The notes under the pieces were generated by a model that was not told the DNA's origin, did not search any database, and saw nothing but the letters and a program-made list of their open reading frames with translations. Positions 6,001 to 9,095 of a stretch of 9,095 bases of DNA are shown one piece after another. Origin of the DNA: Clostridia bacterium (GTDB lineage Bacteria > Bacillota > Clostridia > Oscillospirales > CAG-272). Every line of letters starts with the position of its first letter. Within the stretch, counting starts at the first letter, position 1. Position numbers and translations under genes: made by a program. Location of the stretch: assembly GCA_900754175.1 (NCBI GenBank), contig CAAEBS010000074.1, positions 1 through 9,095 on the forward strand, in the 5' to 3' direction.

Positions 6001-6795
6001 TTATATATTTTCGATTTTCATATCGAAGCAAAGGGCGTTGTGGTCAGAAAGATAGCCGCCGCCGAATTTGTCGCAGATGTCCATTGCCTGCGGCAGAACA
6101 CGGTCGGAGCAGAAGCAGTAGTCGATGGTGAGAAAGCCTGCGGGGTCCGGTTCCTCCTCTTCCTTTTCGTATTTGTTGAAAGTAAAGGGAAGTGCGGGCG
6201 GCGCAACCTTTTGCCGGAAGTCGGACAGGCGCCCGGCGGCAAGCATTTTTTCATAGGTCGGGGAATGGGGCGGCGTGTTGAAATCGCCGGTGATCAGAAC
6301 GGGCAGGGAGAGGTCGGCAAAGCCGAAGGAACGGGGAAGCAGAATATCCGCTTCCTTCTGCCGGATCTCCTCGTCGGTGTAGTCAAGGTGGGTGTTCATG
6401 TGGACGTAGCGGGCGCCGCTGTCAAGGCGTTCGAACACCGCCCAGCCGCAGGAGATGAAATAGCGGGAGCCGAAGCACTGGGAGGCGACGTTCGGAGTAT
6501 CGGACAGCCAGAAAATGCCGCTGTCCACCAATCGCACGGTGGCGGTATTATAATAAATGAAGTTTTTGAATCCGTTCGGGTTTTCGTGCGGCTCCTGCGC
6601 ACGGGCAAAGCCGGTAAGGCAAAGGTCCAGCCGCTCCTGCCAGAAGCGGGTACATTCCTGTACGCCCAGCGAATCGGGCTGGCGGTCGGCGATATAGGCG
6701 GCGATCCTCGGCTCCCGTATCGCCTGGTTGTGCTGTTCCGGATAGCGTGCCGTCCGGAGGTTGAGACTGACGATTCTCAGATGATCCTGTTTCAT
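6001..6795 (-). CDS. EEP-family phosphatase/nuclease without export signal
   Basis: A 264-residue protein that is essentially one endonuclease/exonuclease/phosphatase (EEP) domain. The metal and catalytic landmarks of the superfamily are all visible: SLNLR with N12, VQECT with E47, NTHLD with N134 and H136, TGDFN with D171 and N173, TIDYCF with D225, and LSDHN with D251 and H252. The family cleaves phosphoester or phosphodiester bonds in substrates from nucleic acids to phospho-lipids and inositol phosphates; these motifs do not tell which. There is no signal peptide, so it should act in the cytoplasm, unlike its lipoprotein paralogue just upstream (22-bp gap), with which it shares much of its sequence from LRIVSLNLRTA onward. 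The ATG at 6795 has only a weak site (AGCAGG), suggesting coupling to the upstream gene. Family assignment is strong; substrate is unknown. Confidence 0.88.
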   Translation of the reverse strand: MKQDHLRIVSLNLRTARYPEQHNQAIREPRIAAYIADRQPDSLGVQECTRFWQERLDLCLTGFARAQEPHENPNGFKNFIYYNTATVRLVDSGIFWLSDTPNVASQCFGSRYFISCGWAVFERLDSGARYVHMNTHLDYTDEEIRQKEADILLPRSFGFADLSLPVLITGDFNTPPHSPTYEKMLAAGRLSDFRQKVAPPALPFTFNKYEKEEEEPDPAGFLTIDYCFCSDRVLPQAMDICDKFGGGYLSDHNALCFDMKIENI

Positions 6796-6817
6796 ATTTT
6801 TACCTGCTTTCTCAGAT

Positions 6818-8113
6818 TTACCGTTTACAGATCACGGCTCGGATCAGAAGCGCATTATGGTCGGAGAGGTAGCCCCCGCCGGATTTTTCAAACACTTCAA
6901 AGCTTTCCACGCTGACGTCTCCGAAGCAGAAGCAGTAGTCGATGGTCTTTTTGCTTTCGTATACGGCGCTCTCGTCGTTGCTGTAAGCGTTGTAGGTGTG
7001 CTTGGAGGAGGTGGATACGGCGATTTTCCGGGTGTCGGTCATCTCTTTTGTAACCGTCTCGTAAATGGGGCTGTTCGGGGTGGAGTTGAAATCCCCGGTC
7101 AGAAAGACGCATAGCCCTTGCTCGCTGTACTGCCGGACGTGTTGCATCAGAACTTCCAGCTCACGGATGCGGATGTCCTCGTGATAGGCGTCAAGGTGGG
7201 TGTTGATGTGGACGTAACGCACGCCGGTCGCCCGGTTTTCCAGAATCGCCCACGCCGCCGAAATGTAGTATTCCGAGCCGAAGCCCTGAGAGGCGAAGTC
7301 AGGCGTTTCCGAGAGCCAGAAGTAGCCCGAATCGCAAAGCTTTACCGTGTCTTTGCGGTACCAGATGTAGTTTTTCATTGCCTGCGGGTTGTTGTAGACC
7401 GGTTGGGCACGCTCGTAGCCGAGCGGCTCCAGCACCGTATCCAGACGGGTGCGCCAGAAAACCGTACATTCCTGAAGGCCCACCGAGTCGGGACGCTTTT
7501 CCGACAGGAAATTCACGATTCTCGGTTCCCGCAAGCCCTGGTTGTTGGAGGACGCCGAGGTGGCGGTCCGGAGATTCAGGCTGACCACCGACAGGGCGCT
7601 TTCCGCCGACGCATACGTATAACGGTAGGTGTACGGATCGGTGTTGCGCAGGGTCAGAATCTTTTGGTCGGTCAGAACGACGGCGCTTTCCAGAAAGTAG
7701 TCGATTGCCGAAGAAAGTCCATCGGCGTCGCCGCCGAGCAGAACGATCTGGTTGCCGTCGTAGCGCACGGTGTAGTCTTTGCGGGTGATGTCGTCGCTTG
7801 CCGTCCCGGTCGGCGGGTATGCCGTGTGCCCGACGAGGATCTGCTTTGCCTCGCTGTCGTAGGCGGCAGCGTCGGTGGCAATGGCAAGCTCCACGCCGTA
7901 TTTTTCCAGAACGGTCGTGCGGAATTTCACGGCAAGCGTCTTTTCGGCGCTGTTTGCCGCCTTGTCGGAATAGACCACGGTGTACGCCGAAAGGTCGATT
8001 TCAGAATTTCTATTCGTTTCTGCTTCGCCGTCGTCCCGCCTGCAACCGGTCAGCGCAAGCAGAAGCATCCATGCGGACAAAAGCAATGCCGTGCACCTGA
8101 GCATTTTTCTCAT
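6818..8113 (-). CDS. Lipoprotein with carbohydrate-enzyme-like N-terminal domain fused to an EEP phosphatase/nuclease domain
   Basis: A 431-residue protein, first gene of the operon. The lipobox LTGC (21-24) marks C24 for lipidation, so it should sit on the outer face of the membrane. Residues about 40-155 (TVVYSDKAANSAEKTLAVKF, ILVGHTAYP, DYTVRYDGNQIVLLGGDADGLSSAIDYFLE) have the alpha/beta pattern of the N-terminal accessory domain found before the barrel in GH20- and GH67-type enzymes. Residues 174-431 are a complete EEP domain: SLN with N180, LQECT with E215, NTHLD with N304 and H306, TGDFN with D341 and N343, IDYCF with D392, and LSDHN with D418 and H419. The reaction is probably phosphoester or phosphodiester cleavage outside the cell. 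The N-terminal domain suggests a glycan-linked substrate, but that is inference. The start ATG has GGAGG 7 bases upstream (8121-8125). The domain pairing is unusual compared with plain EEP proteins. Confidence 0.85.
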   Translation of the reverse strand: MRKMLRCTALLLSAWMLLLALTGCRRDDGEAETNRNSEIDLSAYTVVYSDKAANSAEKTLAVKFRTTVLEKYGVELAIATDAAAYDSEAKQILVGHTAYPPTGTASDDITRKDYTVRYDGNQIVLLGGDADGLSSAIDYFLESAVVLTDQKILTLRNTDPYTYRYTYASAESALSVVSLNLRTATSASSNNQGLREPRIVNFLSEKRPDSVGLQECTVFWRTRLDTVLEPLGYERAQPVYNNPQAMKNYIWYRKDTVKLCDSGYFWLSETPDFASQGFGSEYYISAAWAILENRATGVRYVHINTHLDAYHEDIRIRELEVLMQHVRQYSEQGLCVFLTGDFNSTPNSPIYETVTKEMTDTRKIAVSTSSKHTYNAYSNDESAVYESKKTIDYCFCFGDVSVESFEVFEKSGGGYLSDHNALLIRAVICKR

Positions 8114-8147
8114 AATTTTTCCTCCGGTTCAATAAGATGTAAAAGAG

Positions 8148-8176
8148 TTGACAAAACACTAAAACTGTTGTATAAT
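8148..8176 (+). promoter_or_regulatory. Consensus sigma-A promoter for the araC-type regulator
   Basis: TTGACA at 8148-8153 and TATAAT at 8171-8176, separated by exactly 17 bases: both hexamers match the housekeeping consensus perfectly. Expected transcription start is near 8183, which gives the regulator a leader of about 117 bases containing the inverted repeat at 8216-8259. The promoter overlaps the untranslated leader region of the divergent operon, so the two transcription units may interfere with each other. Confidence 0.88.
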
Positions 8177-8215
8177 GAAAAATGACCGAAAAGGGAATCA
8201 TTCACAATAATATAC

Positions 8216-8259
8216 TATCAGATTTTTTCGTAACATACAATATCATTTTCTATCTGATA
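8216..8259. repeat. 8-bp inverted repeat in the divergent spacer, candidate operator or leader stem
   Basis: TATCAGAT at 8216-8223 and its exact reverse complement ATCTGATA at 8252-8259, separated by 28 bases. Placed between the two promoters and just upstream of the weak minus-strand -10 candidate, the half-sites are 36 bp apart centre to centre, which could place two regulator subunits near one face of the helix. The alternative is an RNA stem in the leader of the regulator's transcript, though the long loop makes it weak. Confidence 0.5.
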
Positions 8260-8299
8260 CTTTAGAATTTCTATTCAAAAGCGAAACGGAGGCGGATAT

Positions 8300-9094
8300 A
8301 TGAAGCCGGTGTTCAAAATCCGGAATGCGGCATTCTGCGTGGTGCGGGACCGTGGAAACAGAAAAGGACCGACCCGGGAGGGGGCGAATTACGAGCTGGA
8401 ATTTTACTCCAATCAAGGCGCCGTCGCATACGTCAACGATGTGGCGTATCCGATTTCCAAGGGGATGATGCTTCTGTCCAAGCCGCATTGCCGGCGGTAT
8501 ACGGTGGGAAATTTCTCCTGTATGTATATCCATTTCATGTGTGAGGATCCGGAGTTTGCGGCGGAATATCTGGAGCCGCTTCCGGGTTCGGTGCTGATGA
8601 CCGACCCGTTCCGGTGTGAGGAGCTGATGAACCGGGTGATCGGGATTATCAACGGCAGATACCGCAGTGCCGAGCTGAGGCTGGAAAGTATCATGCTGGA
8701 GATCATAGCGGAATACACCGATTCGGCATATCTGACCGCCAGGATGCCGGGGCGTTTCCGGGTCTATATTCCGCAGATCAACGAGACCATCGACTATATG
8801 AAAAATCACTATCTGGAGGAGCTGACCGCCCGTCAGCTTGCCGACCGGATTCATCTGAGCGTCAATTTCTTTCAGCTTGTGTTCCGGGAGATCGTGGGCG
8901 TTCCGCCGGCAAAATATCTCCGCCAGATGCGGGTGCAGTCGGCGTGCCGGATGTTGGTCAATACCGACTTTTCACTGTCCGAGATTGCCGAACTGAGCGG
9001 CTTCAAGAGCGCCGCTTATCTGACGTATGTTTTTAAGGAGACCTTTGGCGTGCCGCCGTCCGAGTACCGCCGGGAAAACAGGACGGTGCTCTGA
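8300..9094 (+). CDS. AraC-family transcriptional regulator
   Basis: A complete 264-residue protein. Residues 1 to about 100 are a beta-rich, cupin-like sensing domain (YELEFYSNQGAVAYVNDVAYPISKGMMLLSKP...YIHFM), typical of regulators that bind a sugar or related effector. Residues about 110-150 form a helical link. Residues 160-260 are the AraC/XylS DNA-binding domain with two helix-turn-helix units: first LTARQLADRIHLSVNFFQLVFRE (about 175-197, split by the usual turn), second SLSEIAELSGFKSAAYLTYVF (225-245), followed by the family's conserved end KETFGVPPSEYRRE (246-259). The start ATG at 8300 has GGAGG at 8288-8292, 7 bases upstream. It diverges from the minus-strand operon and most probably controls it. 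The constitutive-looking promoter suggests the protein is always made and responds to an effector. Confidence 0.92.
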   Translation: MKPVFKIRNAAFCVVRDRGNRKGPTREGANYELEFYSNQGAVAYVNDVAYPISKGMMLLSKPHCRRYTVGNFSCMYIHFMCEDPEFAAEYLEPLPGSVLMTDPFRCEELMNRVIGIINGRYRSAELRLESIMLEIIAEYTDSAYLTARMPGRFRVYIPQINETIDYMKNHYLEELTARQLADRIHLSVNFFQLVFREIVGVPPAKYLRQMRVQSACRMLVNTDFSLSEIAELSGFKSAAYLTYVFKETFGVPPSEYRRENRTVL

Positions 9095-9095
9095 A

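Larger units (their letters stand above)
8114..8299. promoter_or_regulatory. AT-rich divergent control region between the operon and the araC-type gene
   Basis: This 186-bp spacer separates the minus-strand operon from the plus-strand regulator and is clearly richer in A+T than the genes. It holds the regulator's promoter (8148-8176), an 8-bp inverted repeat (8216-8223 and 8252-8259), a weak minus-strand -10 candidate TATATT (complement of 8209-8214) with no good -35, and the two ribosome binding sites (8121-8125 minus, 8287-8292 plus). Regulators of this family often control the operon they diverge from, and the arrangement fits that. Confidence 0.7.

Noticed and set aside
6001..6820. The shorter EEP gene as a frameshifted remnant that lost its export signal
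   Set aside because: It has its own ATG, full length for the domain and all catalytic motifs, and the 22-bp gap leaves no room for a lost signal segment.
8126..8154. Minus-strand -35-like TTGTCA (complement of 8149-8154) as an operon promoter
   Set aside because: No -10 match lies 16-18 bases further on, and a transcript from it would begin at or past the ribosome binding site. The hexamer is simply the other strand of the regulator's TTGACA.
7118..8185. Plus-strand open frame of 355 codons opposite the EEP lipoprotein
   Set aside because: It is antisense to an EEP gene with all catalytic motifs, runs over the regulator's promoter, and its product has no recognisable domain.

Overview
This window looks like a carbohydrate- and surface-related accessory locus from a Gram-positive, gut-type Clostridia (Oscillospirales-like) genome. 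The grounds are near-perfect AAGGAGG ribosome binding sites, two TTG starts, lipobox and signal-peptide secretion without outer-membrane components, GC-rich genes with AT-rich spacers, an AraC-family regulator paired with an orphan-looking solute-binding lipoprotein, and intergenic repeats of a type I associate with gut Firmicutes. No taxonomic marker gene is present, so the assignment is an inference.

Layout: bases 1-305 hold no gene. They carry two copies of a roughly 54-bp repeat unit spaced 110 bp apart and a strong hairpin (255-288) just beyond the end of the operon. From 8113 down to 306 seven genes lie head to tail on the minus strand with gaps of only 12-35 bp. In transcription order they are: (1) a lipoprotein that joins a carbohydrate-enzyme-like N-terminal domain to an endonuclease/exonuclease/phosphatase (EEP) domain; (2) a shorter EEP paralogue with no export signal; (3) a solute-binding lipoprotein; (4) a secreted beta-helix-like protein with a Pro/Thr-rich linker and a Gly-Cys plus hydrophobic plus Arg-rich C-terminal anchor; (5) a second beta-helix-like secreted protein with a beta-sandwich-like C-terminal module instead of the anchor; (6) a 43-codon acidic small protein; (7) a GH39-like glycoside hydrolase with no signal peptide. 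From 8300 to 9094 a complete AraC-family regulator is transcribed divergently.

The 186-bp divergent spacer contains a consensus sigma-A promoter (TTGACA, 17 bp, TATAAT) for the regulator. For the operon I find only a weak -10 candidate, with an 8-bp inverted repeat placed next to it. This suits an operon that needs activation, with the AraC protein as the obvious candidate activator.

Working model (inference): the regulator senses a glycan or phosphorylated glycan signal and turns on the operon. Surface proteins bind or display on a substrate, the lipoprotein EEP cuts a phosphate ester or phosphodiester outside the cell, the binding lipoprotein hands the released oligosaccharide to a permease encoded elsewhere, and the GH39-like enzyme with the second EEP finishes the work in the cytoplasm. 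The most novel parts are the fused EEP lipoprotein and its export-less twin, the pair of beta-helix proteins with different C-termini, and the small acidic protein.
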